A stretch of DNA of 64,000 nucleotides from Pseudorhodoferax sp047601025 (GTDB lineage: Bacteria; Pseudomonadota; Gammaproteobacteria; Burkholderiales; Burkholderiaceae_C), in contig NZ_JASGJZ010000001.1 of NCBI RefSeq assembly GCF_047601025.1, positions 1,612,001 to 1,676,000 of the forward strand. Reading direction: 5' to 3'. The translations under genes and the position numbers were made by a program. This document shows, in pieces, positions 8,501 to 17,092 of the stretch. Below the pieces are notes generated by a model. That model was not told the DNA's origin. It worked only from the letters and a program-made list of their open reading frames with translations, and searched no databases. Position 1 is the stretch's first letter. The number at the start of each line of letters is the position of its first letter.

Positions 8501-9685
8501 ATGGGTTTCTTCAAGGATGTGAGCCTGCCGGCCTTCACGGCGGGCTTCGTGGCGGTGCTGGTCGGCTTCACCAGCTCGGTGGCCATCGTGTTCCAGGCCG
8601 CGCAGGCCTTCGGCGCCACGCCGGCGCAGACCAGTTCGTGGATGTGGGCACTGGGCCTGGGCATGGGGCTGTGCACGGCGATCCTCTCGCTGCTGTGGCG
8701 CATGCCGGTGATGGTGGCCTGGAGCACGCCGGGCGCGGCCGTGCTGGCCGTGGCCGGCGCGGGCTACGGCATGGACCAGGCCGTGGGCGCCTTCCTGCTC
8801 AGCGCGCTGGCGATCTGGCTGGCGGGCGCGACCGGCTGGTTCGAGCGGGTGATGAACCGCATCCCGATGGCCATCGCCTCGGCGCTGCTGGCCGGCGTGC
8901 TGGCACGCTTTGGGCTCGACGCCTTCGCCGCGGCGAAGACCGCGCCGGGCCTGGTGCTGCTGATGCTCGCCGTGTACCTGCTGGGCCGGCGCCGCGTGCC
9001 GCGCTACGCGGTGCCGCTGACGCTGCTGGCCGCGGTCGCGTACTGCGCGCTGCGCGGCCAGCTGGCCTGGTCGTCGGTGCGCCTGGCGCTGGCGGTGCCG
9101 CAGTTCACGGCGCCCGCGTTCAGCTGGCAGGCGGCCGTGAACCTGGCGGTGCCGCTGTTCGTGGTGACCATGGCCTCGCAGAACCTGCCCGGCGTGGCGG
9201 CGATCCGCGCGGCCGGCTACGGGCGCATGCCGATCTCGCGGCTGCTGTCGATCACCGGGCTGGCGACGCTGGTGCTGGCGCCGTTCGGCGCCTTCGCGCT
9301 GAACCTGTCGGCCATCACGGCCGCGATCTGCATGGGCCGCGAGGCGCACGAGGACCCGGACAAGCGCTACACCGCGGCCGTGTGCTGCGGCCTGCTGTAC
9401 GTGCTGATCGGCGTCTTCGGCGCCACGGTCACGGGGCTGCTGACGGCGTTCCCGCGCGAACTGGTGGCCGCCATCGCCGGGCTGGCGCTGCTGGGCACGA
9501 TCGGCTCCGGCCTGGCCACGGCGCTGGCCGACGAGCGGCACCGCGAGCCGGCGCTGATCACCTTCCTGGTCACGCTCTCCGGCGTGGCCATCGCCGGCAT
9601 CGGCTCGGCCTTCTGGGGCGTGGTGGCCGGCGCCGCGGCGCTGTTTGTGCAACAGTACGGCTCCTCCCGCAAGAGCACCGCATGA
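8501..9685 (+). CDS. benE: BenE-type benzoate/H+ symporter
   Basis: A 394-residue, roughly 12-helix inner membrane protein of the BenE family, whose characterised members import benzoate with protons. Family segments visible are AFTAGFVAVLVGFTSS near the start and NLPGVAAIRAAGY, plus FGAFALNLSAITAAICMG in the second half. A CACAAT -10-like hexamer at 8487-8492 lies only 8 bases before the ATG, which suggests a nearly leaderless transcript. The stop overlaps the gshB ATG (ATGA), an unexpected partner for an aromatic acid carrier. There are no aromatic degradation genes nearby, so the true substrate is uncertain. Confidence 0.8.
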   Translation: MGFFKDVSLPAFTAGFVAVLVGFTSSVAIVFQAAQAFGATPAQTSSWMWALGLGMGLCTAILSLLWRMPVMVAWSTPGAAVLAVAGAGYGMDQAVGAFLLSALAIWLAGATGWFERVMNRIPMAIASALLAGVLARFGLDAFAAAKTAPGLVLLMLAVYLLGRRRVPRYAVPLTLLAAVAYCALRGQLAWSSVRLALAVPQFTAPAFSWQAAVNLAVPLFVVTMASQNLPGVAAIRAAGYGRMPISRLLSITGLATLVLAPFGAFALNLSAITAAICMGREAHEDPDKRYTAAVCCGLLYVLIGVFGATVTGLLTAFPRELVAAIAGLALLGTIGSGLATALADERHREPALITFLVTLSGVAIAGIGSAFWGVVAGAAALFVQQYGSSRKSTA

Positions 9686-10629
9686 ACCTCCTCTTCGTCG
9701 CCGATCCCCTGGAAGACTTCAAGACCTACAAGGACACCACGTTCTCGATGATGCGCGAGGCCCGGCGGCGCGGCCACCGCCTCGCCGCCTGCGAGCCGCG
9801 CCACCTGCTCTGGCGCAGCGGCGGGCGGGTGCAGGCGCAGGTGCGGGAGATCACGCTGACCGGCGATGCGCAGGACTGGTTCCGCGTGGAGACCACGGGC
9901 CTGCGCGCGCTGGCCGAGTTCGACGCCGTGCTGATGCGCAAGGACCCGCCGTTCGACAGCGAATTCCTCTACGCCACGCACCTGCTGCAGCAGGCCGAGC
10001 GCGAGGGCGCGAAGGTCTTCAACCAGCCGGCCGCGCTGCGCGACCACCCGGAGAAGCTGGCCATCATGGAGTTCGCGCAGTTCACCAGCCCCACGCTGGT
10101 CACGCGCGACGCGGCCGCGGTGCGCGCCTTCCACGCCGAGCACCGGGACATCATCCTCAAGCCGCTGGACGGCATGGGCGGCATGGGCATCTTCCGCGTG
10201 AAGGCCGACGGGCTGAACCTGGGCTCCATCGTCGAGACGCTGAACAAGGACGGCGCCGAGACCATCATGGTGCAGCGCTTCGTGCCCGAGATCGCCCAGG
10301 GCGACAAGCGCATCCTGGTGATCGCCGGCCGCCCCGTGCCGTATGCGCTGGCGCGCATCCCGCAGGGCAGCGAGGTGCGCGGCAACCTGGCGGCCGGCGG
10401 CAAGGGCGTGGCGCAGCCGCTGTCCGCGCGCGACCGCGAGATCGCCGAGGCGCTGGGCCCGCAGCTGGCCGCGCGCGGCCTGCTGCTGGTGGGGCTGGAC
10501 GTGATCGGCGACTGCCTGACCGAGGTCAACGTGACCAGCCCGACCTGCTTCCAGGAAATCACCGAGCAGAGCGGCTTCGACGTGCCGGCGATGTTCGTGG
10601 ACGCGCTGGAGGCGGCGCTGGGGGCCTGA
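9682..10629 (+). CDS. gshB: Glutathione synthetase
   Basis: A 315-residue ATP-grasp ligase that joins gamma-glutamylcysteine and glycine to make glutathione. The family opening FVADPLEDFKTYKDTTFSMM, the Gly-rich ATP-grasp loop LKPLDGMGGMGIFR and the metal/substrate segment EVNVTSPTCFQEI are intact. It completes the pathway begun by gshA at 4337. The ATG overlaps the benE stop, so it is translated from the benE transcript or from a promoter inside benE. Its last 71 bases overlap antisense with the end of the lysR gene. Confidence 0.93.
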   Translation: MNLLFVADPLEDFKTYKDTTFSMMREARRRGHRLAACEPRHLLWRSGGRVQAQVREITLTGDAQDWFRVETTGLRALAEFDAVLMRKDPPFDSEFLYATHLLQQAEREGAKVFNQPAALRDHPEKLAIMEFAQFTSPTLVTRDAAAVRAFHAEHRDIILKPLDGMGGMGIFRVKADGLNLGSIVETLNKDGAETIMVQRFVPEIAQGDKRILVIAGRPVPYALARIPQGSEVRGNLAAGGKGVAQPLSARDREIAEALGPQLAARGLLLVGLDVIGDCLTEVNVTSPTCFQEITEQSGFDVPAMFVDALEAALGA

Positions 10630-11563
10630 GGGTCGCGCCGAGGACCGCCTCGGCCTGGCGCGCCGCCACCTGCTGCACCAGCGCCGCCAGGTCGGCCATC
10701 GCCGCGTCCTCCAGCGCATCGGCGCGGCCCCACAGGTAGATCGGCCGTGGCTTGCCGGGCGCCGGCAGCGCCAGCTCGACCAGGCCGAAGCGCGGCGCCA
10801 GCCGCCGCAGCGCGAAGCACGACAGCACCGCCAGGTGCCGACCCTGGGCCAGCGTGTCCAGCAGCATGAAGGCCTCGCCCATCACCGTGAGATCCACGTG
10901 CGTGCGCTCCACTCGCGCGGCGCGCAGCATCTCGCGCACGTCCTGGTCGAACGGCGAGGCCGAACCGAGGCTGATCCAGCGCGGCGCGCCGACGGCGTCG
11001 CCGGCGTCGGCCCGCAGCGCGCCGGCCGCAGCCATCGGATGCGCCGCGCCGCAGAACACCCCCAGCACGTCGGGCACCAGCAGCCGGCGCGCGATGCCGG
11101 CCGGCGGGCGCTCCAGCCACGAGGGCGCGATCACGAGGTCGTGCCGCCCGTCGATCAGTTGCTCCACCAGCAGGTGCGGGCGGTCGCTCTGCACCGCCAG
11201 CGCCAGGTCCGGAAAGCGCTGCAGCGCCGCCTGCACCAGGTCGCCCAGCAGCGCCGCGCCGACCAGCGGGCCGGTGCCGATGCGCAGTTGCCGGCGTATG
11301 CCGTGGCGGTGGCGCGCCGTGACCTCGGCCGCATCCTTGAGCCGCCGCGCGATGGCGCGGCCCTCGCGCGCCAGCATCTCGCCGAGCGGCGTGCTGCGCA
11401 CGCCATAGCGGCTGCGCTCGAACAATTGGCCGCCGGCCTGCATCTCCAGCGTCTGCATGTTGTGCGTGAGCGTGGGCTGTGTCAGGTGCAGGTGCCGGCT
11501 GGCCTGCGTGATGGAGCCCTTTTCCAGAATGGTGGCCAGTTGCACCAGGTGCCGAGGGTCCAT
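10559..11563 (-). CDS. LysR-family transcriptional regulator
   Basis: A 334-residue regulator: N-terminal winged helix-turn-helix (about residues 1-60; GSITQASRHLHLTQPTLTHNMQTLE) and a C-terminal periplasmic-binding-protein-like effector domain. The ATG at 11563 gives the standard N terminus two residues before the helix start. It is divergent from the sulfatase gene across an 88-base AT-rich spacer, the typical LysR arrangement, so it probably controls the sulfatase and perhaps the receptor gene beyond. The C terminus has a Pro/Arg-rich tail that runs antisense into gshB, about 20-30 residues longer than the family norm. Confidence 0.85.
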   Translation of the reverse strand: MDPRHLVQLATILEKGSITQASRHLHLTQPTLTHNMQTLEMQAGGQLFERSRYGVRSTPLGEMLAREGRAIARRLKDAAEVTARHRHGIRRQLRIGTGPLVGAALLGDLVQAALQRFPDLALAVQSDRPHLLVEQLIDGRHDLVIAPSWLERPPAGIARRLLVPDVLGVFCGAAHPMAAAGALRADAGDAVGAPRWISLGSASPFDQDVREMLRAARVERTHVDLTVMGEAFMLLDTLAQGRHLAVLSCFALRRLAPRFGLVELALPAPGKPRPIYLWGRADALEDAAMADLAALVQQVAARQAEAVLGATLRPPAPPPARPRTSPARRSRSAR

Positions 11564-11575
11564 AGAAATACTTAT

Positions 11576-11586
11576 GGTTAGCAACC
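11576..11586. promoter_or_regulatory. Candidate LysR operator
   Basis: GGTTAGCAACC is a perfect 4+4 inverted repeat with a 3-base centre, in the AT-rich spacer between the divergent lysR and sulfatase starts. The position fits an autoregulatory LysR site; no binding data. Confidence 0.35.
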
Positions 11587-11651
11587 AGTTTTCAATTTTA
11601 CGGATGCATCGGCAAGCCCTAAGCTGTGCGTCCGAACGAGGAAACCCCTGC

Positions 11652-12974
11652 ATGCGCCCCAACATCATCTTCATCGTTGCCGACGACCTGGGCTTCGCCG
11701 ACCTGGGCTGCTACGGCGGCCGGCCGGCCGGCTTCGGCGCGGTCTCGCCGCACATCGACGCGCTGGCCGCAAACGGCCTGCGCTTCACCGAGGGCTACAG
11801 CAACTCGCCGGTGTGCTCGCCCACGCGCTTCGCGCTGATGACCATGCGCTACCAGTACCGGCTGCGCGGCGGCATGGAGGAGCCGATCAACAGCCGCAGC
11901 AAGGGCAACCCGAAGCTGGGCCTGCCGCCGGAGATCCCGACGCTGCCGGCGCTGCTGCGCGAGGCCGGCTACGCGACCGCGCTGGTCGGCAAGTGGCACC
12001 TGGGCTACCCGCCGGCCTGCGGCCCGCTGCGCTCGGGCTACGAGCGCTTCTACGGCATCATGGCTGGCGGCGTGGACTACTTCAGCCACCGCTCCAGCAA
12101 GGGCGACCACGACCTGTTCGAGGGCGAGAACGAGCGCCACGACGTGGGCTACCTGACGGACCTGCTGTCCCGGCGCGCGGTGGACTACGTGCGCGGCCAG
12201 GCGGGCGCGGTGCGCGGCGGCCAGCCCTTCTTCCTGAGCCTGCACTACACGGCGCCGCACTGGCCCTGGGAGACGCGCGACGACGCGCACCTGGCCGAGC
12301 AGGTCGCGCACAACCTGTTCCACCTGGACGGCGGCAACGTGGAGACCTACCGCCGCATGATCCACCACATGGACGAGGGCATCGGCCAGCTCGTGCAGGC
12401 GCTGCGCGACGAAGGCCTGCTGGAGAACACGCTGATCGTGTTCACCAGCGACAACGGCGGCGAGCGCTTCTCGGACAACTGGCCGCTGGTCGGCGGCAAG
12501 ATGGACCTGACCGAAGGCGGTATCCGCGTGCCCTGGATCGCGCACTGGCCGGCCGGCATCCCGGCCGGCACGACCACGGCCCAGCACTGCATGAGCATGG
12601 ACTGGTCGGCCACGCTGCTGGAGATCGGCGGCGGCCGGCCGCACCCGGACTACCCGCTGGACGGCGTCTCGCTGGCCGCGGTGCTGCGCGATCCGGCGCA
12701 CCGCTTCGAGCGTCCGCTGTACTGGCGCATGAACCACCGCGGCCAGCGCGCCGTGCGCAAGGGCGACTGGAAATACCTGAAGGTCGATGCGCACGAGTAC
12801 CTGTTCAACGTGGCGCAGGACGCGCGCGAGCGCGCCAACCTCGCGCACCGGCACCCCGAGACCTTCGCCGCGCTGCGCGCCGACTGGCTGGCCTGGGACG
12901 CCACGGTGCCCGCGATCCCCGAGGACGCCAGCGTGAGCCTGGGCTACTCGACCCAGGACATGCCGCAGCGCTGA
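11652..12974 (+). CDS. Type I sulfatase (arylsulfatase-like)
   Basis: A 440-residue alkaline-phosphatase-superfamily hydrolase. The metal ligands open the protein (PNIIFIVADDLGFADLG), the core CxPxR signature is present with Cys55 in SPVCSPTRFAL as the predicted formylglycine nucleophile, and GKWHLG follows at about residue 115. It hydrolyses sulfate esters; the substrate cannot be read from sequence. Maturation needs a formylglycine-generating enzyme, which is not in this window. There is no signal peptide, so it is predicted cytosolic, in contrast to many arylsulfatases. Its neighbours are the divergent LysR gene and a Bug receptor. Confidence 0.88.
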   Translation: MRPNIIFIVADDLGFADLGCYGGRPAGFGAVSPHIDALAANGLRFTEGYSNSPVCSPTRFALMTMRYQYRLRGGMEEPINSRSKGNPKLGLPPEIPTLPALLREAGYATALVGKWHLGYPPACGPLRSGYERFYGIMAGGVDYFSHRSSKGDHDLFEGENERHDVGYLTDLLSRRAVDYVRGQAGAVRGGQPFFLSLHYTAPHWPWETRDDAHLAEQVAHNLFHLDGGNVETYRRMIHHMDEGIGQLVQALRDEGLLENTLIVFTSDNGGERFSDNWPLVGGKMDLTEGGIRVPWIAHWPAGIPAGTTTAQHCMSMDWSATLLEIGGGRPHPDYPLDGVSLAAVLRDPAHRFERPLYWRMNHRGQRAVRKGDWKYLKVDAHEYLFNVAQDARERANLAHRHPETFAALRADWLAWDATVPAIPEDASVSLGYSTQDMPQR

Positions 12975-13167
12975 CCTTTTCCACGGCCGCGTCGCCCCCC
13001 AGGCGAACCAGCGCCCCCAGGGGCCTGGGCCTGCGGCGCCGCAGCCTGCCTGCGCAGGCCCGGAGCAGCCGAAGGGACGCCGCGTCTCGCGACGCCACGC
13101 CCAGCAGCCCTCGCATCGCAGGGGATGCGTGGGGCCCTTTTTCGACCACTTGCAAGGAGACATCCGC
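12975..13167. other. Intergenic spacer, GC-rich with inverted repeats
   Basis: These 193 bases contain no plausible gene. Short self-complementary segments such as CCCAGGGGCCTGGG (13016-13029) could form hairpins. It resembles the GC-rich spacer boilerplate common in Comamonadaceae, but I see no second copy in this window. Confidence 0.35.
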
Positions 13168-14142
13168 ATGAAGACCCGCACCGCCGCCCTGCGCGCCGCC
13201 GCGCTGTTCGCCCTCGGCGCCTGCGCCGCGCTCGGCGCCCAGGCCTGGCCCGACAAGACCCTCAAGCTGATCTCGCCGTCCACGCCCGGCGGTCCGCCGG
13301 ACGCCTACGCCCGCGCGCTGGCCGACCTGATGGCCAAGGAGCTGGGCCAGGCCGTGATCGTCGAGAACTCGCCGGCCGTGGGCGGCATGGTGGCCATGCA
13401 GTCGATGGCGCGCACGCCGGCCGACGGCTACACGCTGGTCATCGGCACGGCCGGCGCGGTGACGATCACCCCCAGCGCCAACCCCAAGGCGCGCTACCAG
13501 CCCGGCGACTTCACCCACATCTGCCAGGGCGTGGAGGCCGGCCTGGTGCTGGCCTCCTACCCCGGCGTGCCAGCCCGGGACTTCAAGGAGCTGGCGCAGT
13601 GGATCCAGGCGCAGCAGACGCCGCCGACCTACTCGTCGTTCGCGCCGGGCTCGCCGGCGCACTTCCTCGGCCACCAGCTCGGCGAGGCCCTGAACGTGGA
13701 GATGACGCACGTGGCCTACCGCAGCAGCCCCACGCAGATCACCGACATGCTGGGCGGCGTCGCGCCGCTGGGCTTCGTGCAGACGGCCACGGCCGCGCCG
13801 CACATCCGCGCCGGCAAGCTGCGCGCCTATGCCAGCACGGCCGGCCAGCGCAGCGCCGAACTGCCGGACGTGCCGACCGTGGCCGAAGTCGGCCTGCCGC
13901 AGCTGCAGACCACGGTGTGGTTCGGCCTGTCCGGCCCCAAGGGCCTGCCGGCGCCCGTGGTGCAGCGGCTGACCGAGGTGCACCAGAAGATCGTGGCCTC
14001 GCCGGAATTCCGCCAGCGCATGGCCGCCTCCGGCCTCGTGCCCTCGCCCGGCATCTGCGGCGACGCCTTCCTCGCGAAGATCACCGCAGAGTCCGCGCGC
14101 TGGGCGCGCATCGTCAAGGCGACGGGCTTCGCCGCCGACTGA
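13168..14142 (+). CDS. Bug/TctC family tripartite tricarboxylate receptor
   Basis: A 324-residue periplasmic binding protein. The signal peptide ends AALGAQA before WPDKTLKLISP; the family hallmark of ligand loops is seen in STPGGPPDAYARALA and in NSPAVGGMVAMQSM. Bug proteins capture small carboxylates or other acids. No TctA/TctB membrane genes are in the window, so this is one of the orphan receptors that Burkholderiales carry in large numbers. The start at 13168 has an AAGGAGA ribosome site 7 bases upstream. It may belong to the LysR-sulfatase locus. Confidence 0.88.
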   Translation: MKTRTAALRAAALFALGACAALGAQAWPDKTLKLISPSTPGGPPDAYARALADLMAKELGQAVIVENSPAVGGMVAMQSMARTPADGYTLVIGTAGAVTITPSANPKARYQPGDFTHICQGVEAGLVLASYPGVPARDFKELAQWIQAQQTPPTYSSFAPGSPAHFLGHQLGEALNVEMTHVAYRSSPTQITDMLGGVAPLGFVQTATAAPHIRAGKLRAYASTAGQRSAELPDVPTVAEVGLPQLQTTVWFGLSGPKGLPAPVVQRLTEVHQKIVASPEFRQRMAASGLVPSPGICGDAFLAKITAESARWARIVKATGFAAD

Positions 14143-15123
14143 TCACTGCGGCACCAGGCCCGCCGCCTTGACCAGCTCGGCGTGCAGCCGCAGCTCCTGC
14201 GCGATGGTCTGCTGCAGCTGCTCGGGCGTGGAGGGCGCCGGGTCCATGCCGGCGTCGCGCAGCTGGGCCTGCACCTCGCCGGCGGCCAGGATGGCGTGGA
14301 CCTCGCGGTTCAGCCGGTCGACCAGCGCGCGCGGCGTGCCCGCCGGCGCCAGCAGGCCGATCCAGGCCGACATCGCCAGCCCGTCGAACCCGGCCTCGCG
14401 CATGGTCGGCACCTCGGCCAGCAGCGGCGAGCGCTGCTCGCCCATCACCGCCAGCCCGGCCAGCTTGCCCGAGCGGATGTGCGGCAGCACCTCGGGCATG
14501 GGCGAGAACATCAGGTCCACGTTGCCGCCCAGCAGGTCGTTGATCGCCAGCGCGCCGCCCTTGTAGGGCACGTGCAGCATGCGCGCCTTGGTGCGCGTCT
14601 GGAACATCAGCGCGGCCAGGTGCTGCGGGCTGCCGTCGCCCGAGGAGGCGTAGGTCAGGCCCTCCGGCCGGGCCCGGGCGGCGGCCAGCACGGCCGCCAC
14701 GTCGGGAAACTTCTGCCGGTCGCGCGCCGCCAGCACCATGGGCTGGTTCACGAGCTTGGTGATCGGCGCGAAGTCGGCCTGCGGGTCGTAGGGCAGCTCC
14801 TTGAAGATGCTCTTGTTGGTGGTCAGGAACGAGGCTGGCGAGGCCATCAGCGTGTAGCCGTCCGGCGCGGCCTTGGCCACCAGCGGCAGGCCGATGCGGC
14901 CGGACGCGCCGGCCTTGTTGTCCACGACGAAGGGCTGGCCCAGCGTGGCGGCCAGCTTCTGGCCGACCAGGCGCGCGATCATGTCCACGCTGCCGCCGGC
15001 CGGCAGCGCCACGAGCAGCTTGATCGGCCGGTCGGGATAGCGGTCCTGCGCCCAGGCAGGCGCGGCCAGGGCCGCGATGCCGAGCGCACCGGCCAGGCAA
15101 GAACGTCTGCGTCGAATGTCCAT
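14143..15123 (-). CDS. Bug/TctC family tripartite tricarboxylate receptor (second copy)
   Basis: A 326-residue periplasmic binding protein with an Arg-rich signal peptide (MDIRRRRSCLAGALG, cleaved after AWA) and family segments PDRPIKLLVALPAGGSVD and VVDNKAGASGRIG. It is clearly divergent from the neighbouring receptor, so the pair is not a recent duplication. Its stop codon begins at the base after the stop of the convergent gene, leaving no intergenic space. No membrane partners are nearby. Ligand unknown. Confidence 0.88.
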   Translation of the reverse strand: MDIRRRRSCLAGALGIAALAAPAWAQDRYPDRPIKLLVALPAGGSVDMIARLVGQKLAATLGQPFVVDNKAGASGRIGLPLVAKAAPDGYTLMASPASFLTTNKSIFKELPYDPQADFAPITKLVNQPMVLAARDRQKFPDVAAVLAAARARPEGLTYASSGDGSPQHLAALMFQTRTKARMLHVPYKGGALAINDLLGGNVDLMFSPMPEVLPHIRSGKLAGLAVMGEQRSPLLAEVPTMREAGFDGLAMSAWIGLLAPAGTPRALVDRLNREVHAILAAGEVQAQLRDAGMDPAPSTPEQLQQTIAQELRLHAELVKAAGLVPQ

Positions 15124-15276
15124 GGAAACGGGTCCTCGGGGATGGCGGGCGCGGAATCGGCCCACCCCACCACGAGCATGCATCGTGCCATCGCGCCGCT
15201 ACGCAGGCGGGCGCCGATGGTCCGGCTGGCCGGGCCGTAGAATCCGCGCCCTTTTCCGGCCGGAACACGCCCTCGC

Positions 15277-16272
15277 ATGCCGCAGATCGTCGTCGAGCAG
15301 CTGTGCAAGACCTACCGCATCGCCGAGCGCGCACCGGGCCTACTGGGTGCGCTGCGCGGCCTGTGGCGGCGGCGCCAGCGCCAAGTGCGGGCGCTGGACG
15401 GCGTGTCGTTCCAACTGCAGCGCGGCGAACTGCTGGGCTTCATCGGCCCGAACGGCGCCGGCAAGTCCACCACAGTCAAGATCCTGGCCGGCATCCTGCG
15501 ACCCGACGGCGGCCGCGTGGTGGTGGACGGGCGCGACCCGTTCGCTGATCGGCAGCGGCACGTGAGCCGCGTCGGCGTGGTGTTCGGCCAGCGCACCCAG
15601 CTGTGGTGGGATCTGCCGGTGGGCGAGGGCTTCGACCTGCTGCGCGACATCTACCGCGTGCCGTCGCAGCGCTACCGCGCGGCGCGCGACGAACTGGTCG
15701 CGCTGTTGCAGCTCGAGCGCGTGCTGGCGCAGCCGGTGCGCCAGCTCTCCCTGGGCCAGCGCATGCGCGCGGAGATCGCGGCCGCGCTGCTGCACGCGCC
15801 GGACCTGCTGTTCCTGGACGAGCCGACGATCGGCCTGGACGCGCCCTCCAAGCTCGCGGTGCGGGACTTCGTGCGCCGCATGAACCGCGAGCGCGGCACC
15901 ACGGTGCTGCTGACCACGCACGACATGCACGACATCGAGGCACTGGCCGGGCGCGTGATCGTGATCGGCCACGGCCGTGTCCTGGCCGACAGCCCGGTGG
16001 CGGCGCTGCGTGCACAGGTCATGGCCGAACGCCGGCTGGTCGTCGATTTCGCCGGCGCGCCACCAGCCACGCCGGCCCTGCCCGGCGTGCGCGAGATCGC
16101 GCGCGAGGCCCGCACGCTGGTGCTGGGCTTCGACCCGGCGCAGGTGGCGGCGCCGGTGCTGATCGCGCGCATCGCCGCCACGCACGCGGTGGAGGACATC
16201 CGGCTCGAAGGCCTGGCGATCGAGGAGGTCATCACGCGCTTCTACGCGCTGCACGGGGCAGCTGAAGGATGA
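15277..16272 (+). CDS. ABC transporter ATP-binding protein (ABC-2 type)
   Basis: A 331-residue ATPase with Walker A (GPNGAGKST), signature LSLGQRMRAEIA, Walker B (LLFLDEPTIGLD) and switch His (TTHDMHD). The ~80-residue C-terminal extension is typical of exporters paired with ABC-2/DUF990 permeases. It would energise the two membrane subunits encoded immediately downstream, with which it shares an ATGA overlap. A TAGAAT -10-like hexamer is at 15238-15243, 33 bases before the ATG. Substrate unknown; related systems export antibiotics or polysaccharides. Confidence 0.88.
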   Translation: MPQIVVEQLCKTYRIAERAPGLLGALRGLWRRRQRQVRALDGVSFQLQRGELLGFIGPNGAGKSTTVKILAGILRPDGGRVVVDGRDPFADRQRHVSRVGVVFGQRTQLWWDLPVGEGFDLLRDIYRVPSQRYRAARDELVALLQLERVLAQPVRQLSLGQRMRAEIAAALLHAPDLLFLDEPTIGLDAPSKLAVRDFVRRMNRERGTTVLLTTHDMHDIEALAGRVIVIGHGRVLADSPVAALRAQVMAERRLVVDFAGAPPATPALPGVREIAREARTLVLGFDPAQVAAPVLIARIAATHAVEDIRLEGLAIEEVITRFYALHGAAEG

Positions 16273-17090
16273 CACCGGCCTGCCGCGCCCTCTTCGTCTC
16301 GCGCTTCCTGCAGGTACTGCAGTACCGCACCGCCGCGCTGGCGGGCTTCGGCACGCAATGCTGGTGGGGCGGCATCAAGGTCATGGTGCTGGCGGCCTTC
16401 TTCGGCCAAGCCGCGAACCGCGCGCCCGCCATGACGCTGGCCCAGGCCATCACCTACACCTGGGCCGCGCAGGGCCTGCTGGCGCTGCTGCCCTGGAGCG
16501 GCGACCCGGAGGTGGCTCTGGCCGTGCGCACCGGCGCCGTGGCCTACGACCGGCTGCGGCCGGTCGATGCCTACACGCTATGGTTCGCGCGCAGCGCCGG
16601 CTGGATCGCCGCGCGCGTGCTGCCGCGGGTGGCGCTAATGGCCGCATTCGCTGCCGTACTGCTGCCGCTGGTCGGCTTCGCCGCATGGTCCTGGCAGCCG
16701 CCAGCCGGGGCGGCCGCGGCGGCCGGCTTCGCACTCTCGGCTGGGCTGGCACTGCTGCTGTCCACGGCGCTGGTGATGCTGCTGAACGTCGCGGCGGCGG
16801 CCACGCTGGATGCGCGCGGCATCAACGCCTTCGCCACGCCGCTGGCGGTCCTGCTGTCGGGCAACCTGCTGCCGCTGGCGCTGCTGCCTGAGGGCTGGCA
16901 GGCGGCGCTGCTGCTGCAACCGCTGGCCGGCCTGCTGGACATTCCGATGCGGCTGTACATGGGGCGGGCGCCGGGCTTGCAGGCGGCCGGGCTGCTGGCG
17001 CTGCAGGCATTCTGGGTCGCTGCGCTGGTAGCGCTCGGCCGCGCATGCATGGCACGCGTGATGGCGCGGCTGGAAATACAGGGCGGATAG
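16269..17090 (+). CDS. ABC-2 family permease (DUF990-like), first subunit
   Basis: A 273-residue membrane protein with about six hydrophobic segments and no other recognisable motif. Its ATG overlaps the ATPase stop. The segment LRPVDAYTLWFARSAGWIAARVLPR corresponds to the conserved 'R-P' loop of DUF990 permeases, where one subunit pairs with a second related permease. The following gene is that partner. Confidence 0.75.
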   Translation: MTPACRALFVSRFLQVLQYRTAALAGFGTQCWWGGIKVMVLAAFFGQAANRAPAMTLAQAITYTWAAQGLLALLPWSGDPEVALAVRTGAVAYDRLRPVDAYTLWFARSAGWIAARVLPRVALMAAFAAVLLPLVGFAAWSWQPPAGAAAAAGFALSAGLALLLSTALVMLLNVAAAATLDARGINAFATPLAVLLSGNLLPLALLPEGWQAALLLQPLAGLLDIPMRLYMGRAPGLQAAGLLALQAFWVAALVALGRACMARVMARLEIQGG

Positions 17091-17092
17091 AC

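Noticed and set aside
10559..11563. LysR gene as the quorum regulator phcA
   Set aside because: Its N-terminal helix-turn-helix and divergent position to the sulfatase fit a local regulator; PhcA is usually unlinked from phcBSRQ and has a different opening sequence.
13016..13029. Terminator after the sulfatase
   Set aside because: A GC-rich palindrome without T tract on either side, so not a convincing intrinsic terminator.
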